A stretch of 39,649 nt of DNA from Podila epigama (taxonomy: Eukaryota; Mortierellomycota; Mortierellomycetes; Mortierellales; Mortierellaceae): the NCBI GenBank assembly GCA_015679605.1, contig JAAAVE010000034.1:6729-46377 (forward strand), given 5' to 3'. Position numbers and translations under genes: made by a program. The notes below the pieces were generated by a model. The model saw only the letters and a program-made list of their open reading frames with translations, was not told the origin of the DNA and made no database searches. Below, piece by piece: positions 1 through 11,534 of the stretch. The first letter of the stretch is position 1. Each line of letters begins with the position of its first letter.

Positions 1-197
1 TTTGACCTACCATGCACCGTTTCCCAATATTTTTCCACGCGTCATTTTACAACTGAAAAAATAGGTCGAAGGGACTGCTTTCAAAATACCTGTAGCCATT
101 GAATGAATGTTCGCGTTTTTTTATTTTTTTTGCTTCTGTTGTCGTCTTGTATGCCCACATTTCCATTCTGATTCATTGACAAGAAAAGAAAAACATC

Positions 198-1679
198 ATG
201 AATCACATCAAGAAGCTTCTCGCACCATGTTCAAGGTTTCTGGCCGATGAGCCTACGTCAGCTTGGGATGGGCCCTCGTTCTACCAATGGCTTCAACGAA
301 ACCAGTCTACCATTCTGGAGACTCATAAATTCAAGTCAACAGACTTTGTCGATGGCTGGATTGGTGCCTTGGCCATGATACAAGAGTTTCCACCAACAGG
401 AATCAATCCGTCCAATGTTCAGAATGCCAGGATGCAAGAGATGAAGGTGAACTAGCTCACAACTAATTTGCAATCTTATTGTTGATATTGATATTGTTAT
501 TGTTTTCTCAAGGTCCCTTGAAAAAAACGCGGACTAGCTCTTTCTTGACAAGCTTCATACCTTGAGTGGGTTCTTTAGGTCAGAGAATTACGGATCGGAC
601 AAGTGAAGGAACTGCATATCGGCTTTAAGGCGTCCTTGGCAAGGAAAACCCCATCCAAAACGACACTACCAGCAAGGACGGTAGCCTCAATTCAATCCTC
701 GGCAGAATCACCCATTCTTATTTCGGATTCTGATGATGATATGGACATTGATGAAGAAGACAAGCCCATGGATGTCGACAACGATGCCGTGGTAGCGCCT
801 ATAACCGACGACGATGACGAAAATTACGTCACAGTATCAGACGATGCTGGCGAAAGCGACAAGCAAGCACATCTTGATCTTAACCTCGCCTTTGAACCCA
901 TGGCAGAGATCAACAAACCGTGTAATAGCTATCTGCGGCCACTCGTAACGGATATAATCAAGCACAACGCTCACACAATTGTCTTTATTGACGGGGACAA
1001 TCAGTGCGCGGATGCAGTCCTGTCAGTGGATCCGAGGTTGACGAGGGTGCTTTTCGTAGTAGTTGCAGGACCAATGCTGCGGTTTTACAAAAGACGCCAC
1101 GTGCACGTGTTTATTACACCTCGACCCTTCAAGGAGGCAGCCGACCATGAAATGTTTATGCTCCTGTGTTCTCTTGTCTATGTTGGCATCCTCGCAGACA
1201 AGAGTGTCTACATTTGCACGGCAGACAGGGGCTTGTATACAAATACGGTCGAGTGGCTAAAGGAGCGAGGTATTGACGCGACATCGGGAAGCCGAGGAAA
1301 TTTATTTGATTATTTATGCAGGATCAATGCACGCTTCTACGAACCATTTGCTATGAATCGTGGTGTTCTCAAGGCGCAGAAGAAGGCCGAACACAAACTC
1401 CAGGGGGAAAAAGGTAATAACAGAGGCCTGTCTATTTTCTGTGACTCTGTGGATTGTAGAGCTCTGTTAGGATATCATAGTACTGACACTTGTTTACCTT
1501 TTTATCTACTTTGACTTCTAGACAACAATGCTCATTTGACCTTTTCACAAAAGGCCCTCCAAAAGATGAAGGAAAGAGAAAAAGAAAGAGAAAAACGGGA
1601 GGCTAAAGAAGCTAAAGCTACGGCATTAGCTTTCAAGATGAGAGAACAACTCGAATTGATGCAAAGCATGAAAGCATAA
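198..1679 (+). CDS. NYN/PIN-like domain protein with acidic SIM-like segment
   Basis: Spliced from exons 198-446, 579-1413 and 1522-1679, giving 413 residues ending in TAA. Both introns are GT-AG and keep frame. Residues about 208-325 resemble a PIN/NYN-type RNase fold: a hydrophobic strand leads into FIDGDN (219-224), and the later acidic residues ADHE (Asp about 272) and ICTADRG (Asp about 299) sit where this superfamily places its metal ligands. In front is a low-complexity acidic region (about 128-165) opening with PILISDSDDD, which looks like a SUMO-interaction motif. The last exon encodes a highly charged Lys/Glu/Arg helix, probably a coiled coil. The family is known for cutting RNA, but the substrate cannot be told from sequence. 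It lies 260 nt upstream of the histone chaperone gene on the same strand. The domain call rests on motif spacing only. Confidence 0.72.
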
Positions 1680-1939
1680 GTGACCAACAACGTTTTCTAC
1701 GCATAACTTGGAACAGTGTACCTGTTCTTGCTTAAAGCACATTCACATATCAAAACATATCGCAAACTTGAATTGAGAAAAAAATAAAAAAACGTAGGAA
1801 ATATTGAATTTTTGCTTGGCAATAAGTGGTGACCCTTTGGGACTGTGTGCTCAGTGAATGTGGACGCGACCGAGCAAAAAAAAAATAATGTTTATTTTGT
1901 TGTTCATTTCATCACCCACAACACAATCCACAAGTCAAG

Positions 1940-4208
<2,269 letters not shown>

Positions 4209-4343
4209 AAAGTGTTTTTCAGTAGAGATAAGGTCGACACTTGAAAAATCAACAAAAAAAATGCCATATACACACATGAAATGGTCCCTTTTGGTAGTTA
4301 TTTCTTGGTTGAAGGGTTGTAAATGGAGATGTTAAAATATGCA

Positions 4344-6921
4344 TTAGGGATCACAAAGGACAAATCGAAACTGTACTTGTAGACGATGATCTATGGAAGA
4401 TATGACATTCACTGAGTCGTACATTGTCAGGTTCTTGAAGGTTGCAGGGTCGACAATGAGCTCTGCGAGTGTAAATGTGCTTTGAGGAGAAGGCTGTGGT
4501 TGTTGTTGCCTTTTTGACCACTGGGAAAGTGAGGTATGTGGCTGACGACGGCTCTTGCTCTTTGGGTTTGTATATGGTTGTTTTGACATACGTTTGATAT
4601 TGGGATGATGCGCATCTTTGGGGGCGTTGTGGATATATCTCTTCTCATTGGATGAGGATGCTGGTGGGAGTGGCGGTGATGTGGTAACCATTTCGGATAT
4701 CGCTGGAAGTACGCATCGGGACAGATCGCCTAGGATGCGGACAGTTGTCTTGTAAACAAATTGGTTGCGAGAGATTTCGATGCAACTACTGCATAACGAT
4801 GGCCAGTTCCTTTCGAGATGAATGCCATAGGACTCGGGATTCTACGAGAAATATTGTATGAGTACGTCGTGTGTGGTGACCTCTTGGCCATTATCCAGAA
4901 AAAAATGAAAATGTAAAATTAAAACCATTTATTACCATGAAGGCAATGTACTCCTTCCAGTGGTCGGAGGATCCACACTGTTGTCGAAAGCACTCCACAT
5001 CAGGGACTTGGCTCCAGATCGGCACCATGTACTGTCGCGAGTCGATGACATTAGTAGAACTGCTAATACTACCCTCCTGTTGCATTTGTGCCTGCTCCTG
5101 TTCCTGCTTCATACTATGGAAATCCGCAATGACCACCACTTGGGCTTCAAACACAGCACCTGCCAGACTCGTAGGGATATGGTCCGAGACCCGGTTTCGA
5201 TGTCGAATCTTTCCCATCGCGGTCAATGCGATCGCCAAAATCACAAGCAGCCCCAAGGTTGTAGCAAAGAGTCCTTTAAGAGTGTTGATCATGCCTTGAC
5301 GTGAGCACACAAGCTGTTGCCACCAATCTTTTGAGAAACAAGTGTCCCTGCAATGACGATGAAGATGACGAGATGAATTGCATTGGGACTTATCGTCACC
5401 TTCATAGTCCCACCATGTACGTTTCCGACTTGACGTCTCCGAGTCTTTCGTGTTTCCTCTTGCTGGATATCCACAGGGTATGCCCATGATGCCGAATGCA
5501 GGAGTGAAGCCAAGGGTTTGGGCTGTTGCTGTAGGAAGATGTTCCTTTCTGTCAATCGTTCCATCAATGGCACTGTGTCCATGGCTAGGCCCAGTTTCTG
5601 TGGAAGAGTCACCAGTATCGTTGTCAGTATTCAATTCTGGGACGATGGTCTGTGCACTTTGCTGCTGTTGATGTTGATGTTGATTTTGTTCTTGATTTAC
5701 TTCATGTTGTGCTTGTGCAAATGATAGTGGCACCGACTTTGCTATTGTCGAGTGAACTCTGCCCAAGAATGAGGTCCAGCCTTTGGAGGAGGCGAGACGA
5801 TCGAGACGATCTCGCAGATGAAGGGTATATTGCACACGCCTCTCTTGTAATCGAGACCCTGTGTTCCCAAGTGATGTCTTCACTGCCTGGTACGATTGGT
5901 GTCTAGGGGGTGAAGGTGTTTCTGAAAGGTTGTCGGACGTGCTGTTAGGCATAATGAGCCGTGGGATGTTTGGTCGCTGCTGCTTCTGCTCCTGTTGCTG
6001 TTGCTGCAGTTGCTTACTGTATGCTAAAGAGTGTACCTCAATGAGGTCAATAGCAGAGTTATACATGCTCATGTTTCTGTTACTGTCCGTTGTCATAGAC
6101 AGTAATACAGCTTCATCTAAACGTGGTTGTGTGGTATCGTAACGGAAACGTGCACAATTGATACTGTCACTGTTTAAGTCCATGCCGATGTTTCTGCCGC
6201 CTATTACCCTCATGTCAACAGAACACTGTACTTCCTCTTTATGCAGTGATGATGATGTGGATGACCTCATATCCCCCGTTGTGCATTCCTGGAGGTACTC
6301 GCTTTTCTTCATCTCACGTCTCTGGCTGCGGTGACGCTTAGGCACATGTTCTCCACCAAAGCACAACGCTGCGGCCGCCGACCTAGTCATCATCGGGGTC
6401 GCTGTTGGCGAGTGGAGAAGCGTTGAGGCTGTTGGTGATGAGGTTGTTGGCGATGATAACGATGTCATAGACAATCTGTCTGAATCTTGTCCAACTCTCC
6501 TGCTGTTGGTATTTTGCAAAGGAAATTCCTGCGACCAGGTGCTATTGAGTGGCCTAATGTCTCGGCTCAAAGATGGTGTGTGCGGTGTGAGCGTAACAGA
6601 GACGTTGCAAGGGATGGGTGACATTGGTGCGGTCGACGTGCGAGAAGTGGATGACGAGAGCGATGATGAGTCGTGTATTGAATTCAAACGACTCACTCGA
6701 TGAGTGGTACTCGCATCAGATATGATTGTATTCTTGTAATAGGACAGTGGTGGGGTTTGTCGCGTAAAGAGGGGTTCGAGGCGATGCCCAATGTCTTCGG
6801 AATACGTAGCCGGTTTGCGGTGGATTCCCCAGTAGCTGGAGACCATATCTGCGGTGCATTGGTCCTTGTGTGAAGAAAGTTGCCATGGTTCAGTGCCGTC
6901 TTTCTTGATATGAGGGTCCAT
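4344..6921 (-). CDS. Unrecognised Ser/Gln-rich single-pass membrane protein
   Basis: Two exons on the minus strand: 6921-4936 (662 codons) and 4841-4344. They join cleanly across a 94-nt GT-AG intron and give 827 residues. I do not recognise the family. The first 540 residues are low-complexity Ser/Thr/Gln-rich sequence with a TRSAAAALCFGGEHVPKRHR segment and polyQ tracts. One hydrophobic segment, LFATTLGLLVILAIALTAMG (about 551-570), is followed by basic KIRHRNR. After it lies a probably folded domain with several cysteines (ECFRQQC, SLCSSC, SRC) and an aromatic pattern, then a basic Pro/Ser/Gln-rich tail ending in LCDP. The paired cysteines suggest a disulfide-bearing lumenal or external domain, but orientation is not certain. 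A Brr6/Brl1-type nuclear-envelope protein was considered; the cysteine spacing does not fit well. It is divergent from KTI12, 280 nt away. Confidence 0.78.
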
Positions 6922-7201
6922 GTATGGTTTGAGGACTGTTTCTCAAAGTGAACTTTTTTTTTTCTTTTTCTTTTTGTATTGTGGTGAATGGTGAAAGTGG
7001 GAAAAAAAGATGAAAAACGAAAGGAAGTTGTAACGATATCTTGTAAATGTTGGCAAGTCTTTTGGTGGTCATAGTCGACACGTGACTCTGGTTCTGTAAG
7101 CGGCATTGTTTTTTTCTTCAACTGCCGACTTACTTTACACCTGAACAAGCGTCTCCTCCACACAAAACAGAAAAAACAAAGACGCACTCTTCAATCGTAC
7201 A

Positions 7202-8294
7202 ATGCCATTGGTGATTCTTAGTGGGCTGCCATCAAGTGGAAAGACAAGACGTGCTCTTGAGCTCAAGGAATTCTTCGAGCGTCGCATCCAAGAGAATGCC
7301 AATGCAGCTGATTCAAAGACCAAAGAGTACCGTATACATATTGTCAATGACGAATCTCTCAACCTCAACAAGCATGAGTCGTACAACACCGCTGCGGATG
7401 AAAAGAAGGCTCGAGGAGCGCTCATGTCGGCTGTAGAGAGACTGCTGTCCAAGGACGACATTGTCATTGCGGACAGTTTGAATTATATCAAGGGATTCCG
7501 GTACCAGCTCTACTGTGTCGCACGAGCCATTGGCACACCGCACTGCGTCGTAAGACTTTTATCGTATTGACCAAAAGCTTTTTTTGAGGGGGAGAACATG
7601 GTGACAATGAAAGAGTACTTATACGTTTATGGACCATAAACATATTAGATGTTTTGCGCATGTATGCCTGATCTGGCCAGAGGTTGGAACAAAGAGTCGC
7701 AAGCGTACCCAGAGACGATATTTGAGGAGCTTGTTGTACGGTTCGAGGAGCCAGATTCAAGGACAAAATGGGATTCACCTCTCTTCGTTGTGGCTCCCGA
7801 AGATCAAAAGATTCCTGAGGATGAGATCTGGGATGCTGTGATTCTGAAGAAAGCCAAACCACCAAATCTGTCGACTGTAGTGGTAAAGTCATCCTCTTTT
7901 TTTTGTTTCTTGAGTTAAAGGACATGGTGCTCAATGGCATATCAAGCATACTAACTCGAGTGCTTTTGATTGCAATTCATCAATTGAACGTAAAAAAAAA
8001 AAAAAACAGAAAGTTGTCAAGGAGACCAACTACTTGTACGAATTCGACCAGACGACACAGAACATCATTCAAGCGATTCTTGATGCTCAAAAATCAGGCG
8101 ATCCTACCAAGCAGATCAAGGCACCTCTGTCCAATATTCTACTCCAATTGCCTCCAACACGGGTCGTGACGCTGAGCGAGTTACGTCGGTTGCGGAGACA
8201 ATTCACTTCTATCAACAAGATGCATACATTGTTGGACATGTCCAGAGTTGCAGAGTTGTTTGTCGAGTACCTGAATCAGAACTTGAACAGTTAG
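7202..8294 (+). CDS. KTI12: KTI12, Elongator-associated P-loop protein
   Basis: Exons 7202-7549, 7649-7882 and 8010-8294 give 288 residues, the normal size of Kti12. The P-loop GLPSSGKT is at residues 8-15. The family motif DSLNYIKGFRYQLYC follows a Walker B-like VIAD. The second exon begins within the conserved segment HCVMFCACMPDLARGWN. The C-terminal domain (NILLQLPPTRVVTLSELRRL) is of the Kti12/PSTK type. Kti12 is known to bind Elongator and tRNA and is needed for wobble-uridine modification at U34. Both introns are about 100-130 nt with GT-AG ends, and the second has a 14-A run in front of its CAG. The start is the only ATG placing the P-loop at the usual distance. It converges on EMC6, with 165 nt between stops. 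Confidence 0.95.
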
Positions 8295-8459
8295 AGATCA
8301 TAATGTACAATTTCTTTAATATTCGTTTGGTTATTAGAAGGCTTTGCTCTGTTGTTGTTGTTGTTCTCCTTTGGATCAAAGAGTCCGTGCTTGAAGTTGT
8401 CGAGTGAAGAAGAAGGAAGAGGGTTCTACTTGAGGACTGTTTTTTCCGCATTTTTTGCA

Positions 8460-8792
8460 CTAGTCATAGACGTGGATGATTCCATAGAGCAATGTCCAGA
8501 ACAGGATATAACTGAGCAAGCCGCCGAGAACGCCCTCAGTAAAGACATCGAATGGGTTGCGGAAATATTTGGAAGGGCTAGCCTTGGCCCTGATCACGAA
8601 AATGAGCGTAGAAAGGAAGGCAGATCCCAGAAAGTAAAAGATAAAACCAGACCAGTTGGTGAGGCCAAGGATGCCAGCGGCCAGACCCAAGATGGCCGAG
8701 TACGAGGAGCGGATGAAAGTCATGGTCTGGGAATTCTTCGCGATGAACATGTCGACGTACAAGGCGTCATCGGGGTTCAGTTGACTGGACAT
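8460..8792 (-). CDS. EMC6: EMC6, ER membrane protein complex subunit 6
   Basis: A single-exon gene of 110 residues, the same length as its animal counterpart. The start MSSQLNPDDALYVDMFIAKN fits the cytosolic N-terminus of EMC6. Three membrane segments follow: around SAILGLAAGILGLTNWSGFI, around IFYFLGSAFLSTLIFVI, and VLGGLLSYILFWTLLYGII near the C-terminus. The loop ASPSKYFRNPFDVFTEG between the second and third is typical. EMC6 belongs to the core of the EMC insertase, which places tail-anchored and multispanning proteins into the ER membrane. The reading frame stays open upstream, but that part reads as Lys/Gly/Ile low complexity, so the ATG at 8792 was preferred. An (ATC) run sits directly before the start on the coding strand. 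Confidence 0.94.
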   Translation of the reverse strand: MSSQLNPDDALYVDMFIAKNSQTMTFIRSSYSAILGLAAGILGLTNWSGFIFYFLGSAFLSTLIFVIRAKASPSKYFRNPFDVFTEGVLGGLLSYILFWTLLYGIIHVYD

Positions 8793-9326
8793 GATGATGA
8801 TGATGATGCGTCTGGTGCAAGAGAGGAGGAAGAAGTTGGACGTTTGGACAGGATGATTGACCATCATTACATCTACTTCATAAGGGCGCGAAACCGCGCT
8901 GGAAATAATGAAATCACTGGAATTAAAGGGCACACAATTAATGGACCAACCACGTCTTTCGTTTCTTTTCTTTGACCCCCCACCCCCCTTTTTTTTACTT
9001 TTTCCCATTTTCTTCTTTTCTCTCTTTCTCTTCATCCCACCACTTACGTCCACCTCATCTTTTCCATCTCGCACCGTTCAGCACCCAAGGCAATCTCTCA
9101 TCTTTTTTTTGTACATATTTACAACTTCACTTCAAGGTATGTTTAACATCTTCAAGGCAATTGTGAAAGATGTGTTGTGTGTTGAGATCCTACTGGAACG
9201 TTACAACTCACACTCGTCATCATTCTTCATCAATAGCATCTCTCAAAGCTCGCACGCTCAAGACCTCCCACGTTCAAAGAAAAAAAAACCTCTTCCCACC
9301 TCTTCATCCCAACCTTTCTACATAAA
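8793..9326. promoter_or_regulatory. Shared upstream region of EMC6 and YRA1
   Basis: This 534-nt stretch separates two divergently transcribed genes, so it must hold both promoters and 5' leaders. A strongly pyrimidine-rich block (about 8977-9040, C and T runs on the plus strand) lies toward the middle. A good donor-like AAG|GTATGT at about 9137 and an acceptor-like CAATAG near 9238 suggest an intron in the YRA1 leader; this is only a guess from splice motifs. No open frame here looks like a real protein. Confidence 0.5.
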
Positions 9327-11301
9327 ATGGCTTCCGCTCTTGACATGTCCCTTGATGATATCATCAAGTCCCAAAAGGCTAACCGCCCTGCTCGCAACAG
9401 CAACAACAACGCCAAGAACACCTCGAATGCCAAGGGCAAGCCAAACACCCGCGGTGGCCGTGGCTCTGGTCCTACCCGTAACACCCGCCAGAGCCGTGAC
9501 AAGAAGCCCTACAACGCTGGTGTCCAGCAGTACCGCGCCACTCCCGTGGCTCCTCTCCACACTGCCGTTATCCGCCAGAACGCCCCTGATGGCTCCAAGA
9601 TCCAGGTCTCTAACCTCGACCACCGTGTCTCTGCTGATGACCTGAAGGTAATATGAAGAGCCGATAAAAAGGTCTCCTTCTCAAAAAAACCCAGCGAGTT
9701 GTCGCCTCTCCCAGCCTCGTTGTGCCGCCTCTTTTCGCTCGCTCGCACCTCCTCGGGTTTTACTCTTGTTTTTTACTCTCCCTGTGCATCCCTCACCGGG
9801 GATGCATGTCAGAGATTTGCCTCTTTTTTTTCGAGAGGAGGCAAGACCAAGAGTCAAGTCGTGGTTCCTATTTCATATCTGTTCTCCATTTCGTCCTGCC
9901 GAGTTTTGCCGCCCTCCACCTTCTACCAGTTCGCCCTCAAGAAAGCACCCATGAAGTTAACTACTTCGCCACCTTGCTAGAAAGGAGAAAATTTCATCTT
10001 TGAGGTGTTTGCGTCGTGGCTCGGCTCTCAACTGTGCTGGGCTGGCTGGTCTGGTGTTTTGTTTGGCTGGCTTATTATTTTTGGTCTGGACGGAGACAGA
10101 AAGGGATGAAGGATTATGCCTGCAGTCTGTCATTTTCGATTTGGTTTTATTATTGGCTCCCTTGTCCAAGCATGAGGGGGTCATGCACAGGGCAGAACAA
10201 CGCAAAAAAGCAGACCGACCGACCGATCAACGAATGTGTGCCCCATTGTTGCCATCCCCTCATCAAAATTGAAGGGCGTTCGTCTTAACAGATTGAATGG
10301 TGGAAATGAGCTAGCTCGTGAAAAATCTCTCTGAGAGTGCCTCTATTCTTCGGATCGGTCCAGGCTTCAGACGTGGCGTGGAAGCTGTATCTTTCTTTTT
10401 TTTTGTTGCTTGTTCTTTCCCCGCCAAACAAGGCCTTTCCTTCCAATGAGGGATTTGGAAGGGAAACCGTTCCATCTCAAAGATTTGGCAGCCTTCTTGT
10501 GCAATTACTCGCTCATCCAGACGGGAATATCAAACAGGGAAATGTGATCATGACAGCAGTGAGGCGGCGCACACACACTCGACTTGTGAACAATCATTGT
10601 CAATTGAAGGCCAATCTTGAAGCAACAGTACACCAATCCGACATTTCTCTCTCTCTCTTTCTCTTTTTTTTTTCCCTTTTCTCTATCTCTCTTCCTCTTC
10701 TCTCGGCACTCTGAACGCTTCCACTCCGGATTTGATCGATTTTTCAGCTTGTCTTTCAGAGCCGCGTTGGTCCTCTCAAGAAATGCACTTTGATGTACGA
10801 CCAGCACGGCAAGTCCACCGGTACCGCCGTCGTGCACTTTTCCAAGGTCGGTGATGCCGCCATTGCCTACCAAAAGTTCAACACTGTTCCCTTGGATGGT
10901 AAGTCTCCTTTTTTTTGGTTCATGTTGTTATTAGTACCGTTCCTATCGTTGCCATATACGCGATCGCTGGTGATGAATGTAAATAATCCTCAAGAAACTA
11001 AATCGGCAACGTCTTTATCATCAAATTAGGTCGCCCCATGAAGATTGAGATTGTGTTGGCACCAACCACAGCACAGGCTGTTCTGCCTCAGGCAAAGGCA
11101 ACAAGGGCTGCCAACAACAACAATAACAACAGCAACAACAGCAACAACAACAACAACCAAAACAACCGCACCCGTGGCAACAATGCCCGCGGTGGCCGTG
11201 GTCGTGGTCGTGGAGCTCGTAACGGCACTCGCAAGGAGGCCCCCAAGACTGCTGAGCAGTTGGATGCCGAGATGAACGATTACATGCAGGTGGATGCCTA
11301 A
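9327..11301 (+). CDS. YRA1: YRA1/ALYREF-type mRNA export adaptor
   Basis: Exons 9327-9647, 10748-10898 and 11030-11301 give 247 residues. The N-terminus has the UAP56/Sub2-binding motif LDMSLDDIIK (residues 5-14), then an Arg/Gly/Asn-rich stretch. A single RRM (about 91-165) contains KIQVSNLDHRVSADDLK, GPLKKCTLMYDQHGKSTGTA and GRPMKIEIVLA. A second Asn-rich and RGG region follows, and the end TAEQLDAEMNDYMQVDA is the C-terminal Sub2-binding motif. The protein joins TREX to nascent mRNA and hands it to Mex67/NXF1 in the nucleus. The first intron is 1100 nt, far longer than the other introns in this window, and cuts the RRM after the first helix begins. Reading into that intron meets a stop at its third codon (GTA ATA TGA). 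Confidence 0.95.
9648..10747 (+). promoter_or_regulatory. Outsized 1100-nt intron of YRA1, possible autoregulatory element
   Basis: The intron starts GTAATA and ends TTTTTCAG. Most other introns in this window are roughly 50-200 nt. A CAG 12 nt inside the next exon (ending at 10759) is an in-frame alternative acceptor that would remove four residues. The segment has no convincing protein or snoRNA; the open frames inside it are low-complexity. In Saccharomyces, YRA1 is known to control its own level through an unusually long, poorly spliced intron. A shared arrangement here is inference from size and position. Confidence 0.6.
11118..11175 (+). repeat. Asn-codon (AAC) repeat inside YRA1
   Basis: An imperfect AAC/AGC triplet run encoding a tract of mostly asparagine with a few serines, next to the RGG segment of YRA1. 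It expands and contracts easily and marks a disordered, prion-like region. Confidence 0.8.
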
Positions 11302-11491
11302 AATGGCTGACTCTTCTCGCACCTCCCTCTCTCTGTGTTTTTTGTTTATGTCATGATACGAGTCGTAGCTTTTTCATATCTGTCAGTTTTGTTTCTGTTG
11401 TATTTTTCCCTCTTTTAATGAAATTAAAAAAAAAAGAAAAAAAAAAAGAATATGTACACCAATGAAAGAAGAATCAAAAGCAGTGAATGTT

Positions 11492-11493
<2 letters not shown>

Positions 11494-11532
<39 letters not shown>
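11494..11532. repeat. (TC)n microsatellite at the end of APC2
   Basis: A pure dinucleotide run of 39 nt, about 19 units. On the minus strand it reads (GA)n and begins at the APC2 stop codon: TAG occupies 11533-11531 and its last bases are the first bases of the repeat. The region between the stops of YRA1 and APC2 is only 229 nt and otherwise holds A/T-rich 3' sequence. Confidence 0.95.

Positions 11533-11534
<2 letters not shown>

Noticed and set aside
4841-6921. Brr6/Brl1 nuclear-pore assembly protein
   Set aside because: A membrane segment and nearby cysteines are suggestive, but the cysteine spacing and flanking motifs of that family are not present.
8793-9074. N-terminal extension of EMC6 in the same frame
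   Set aside because: The extra residues are Lys/Gly and poly-Ile low complexity; the ATG at 8792 gives the normal 110-residue protein.
10337-10714. 125-codon open frame inside the YRA1 long intron
   Set aside because: It consists of low-complexity Leu/Phe/Ser translation of pyrimidine tracts and overlaps an intron that is well fixed by the RRM on both sides.
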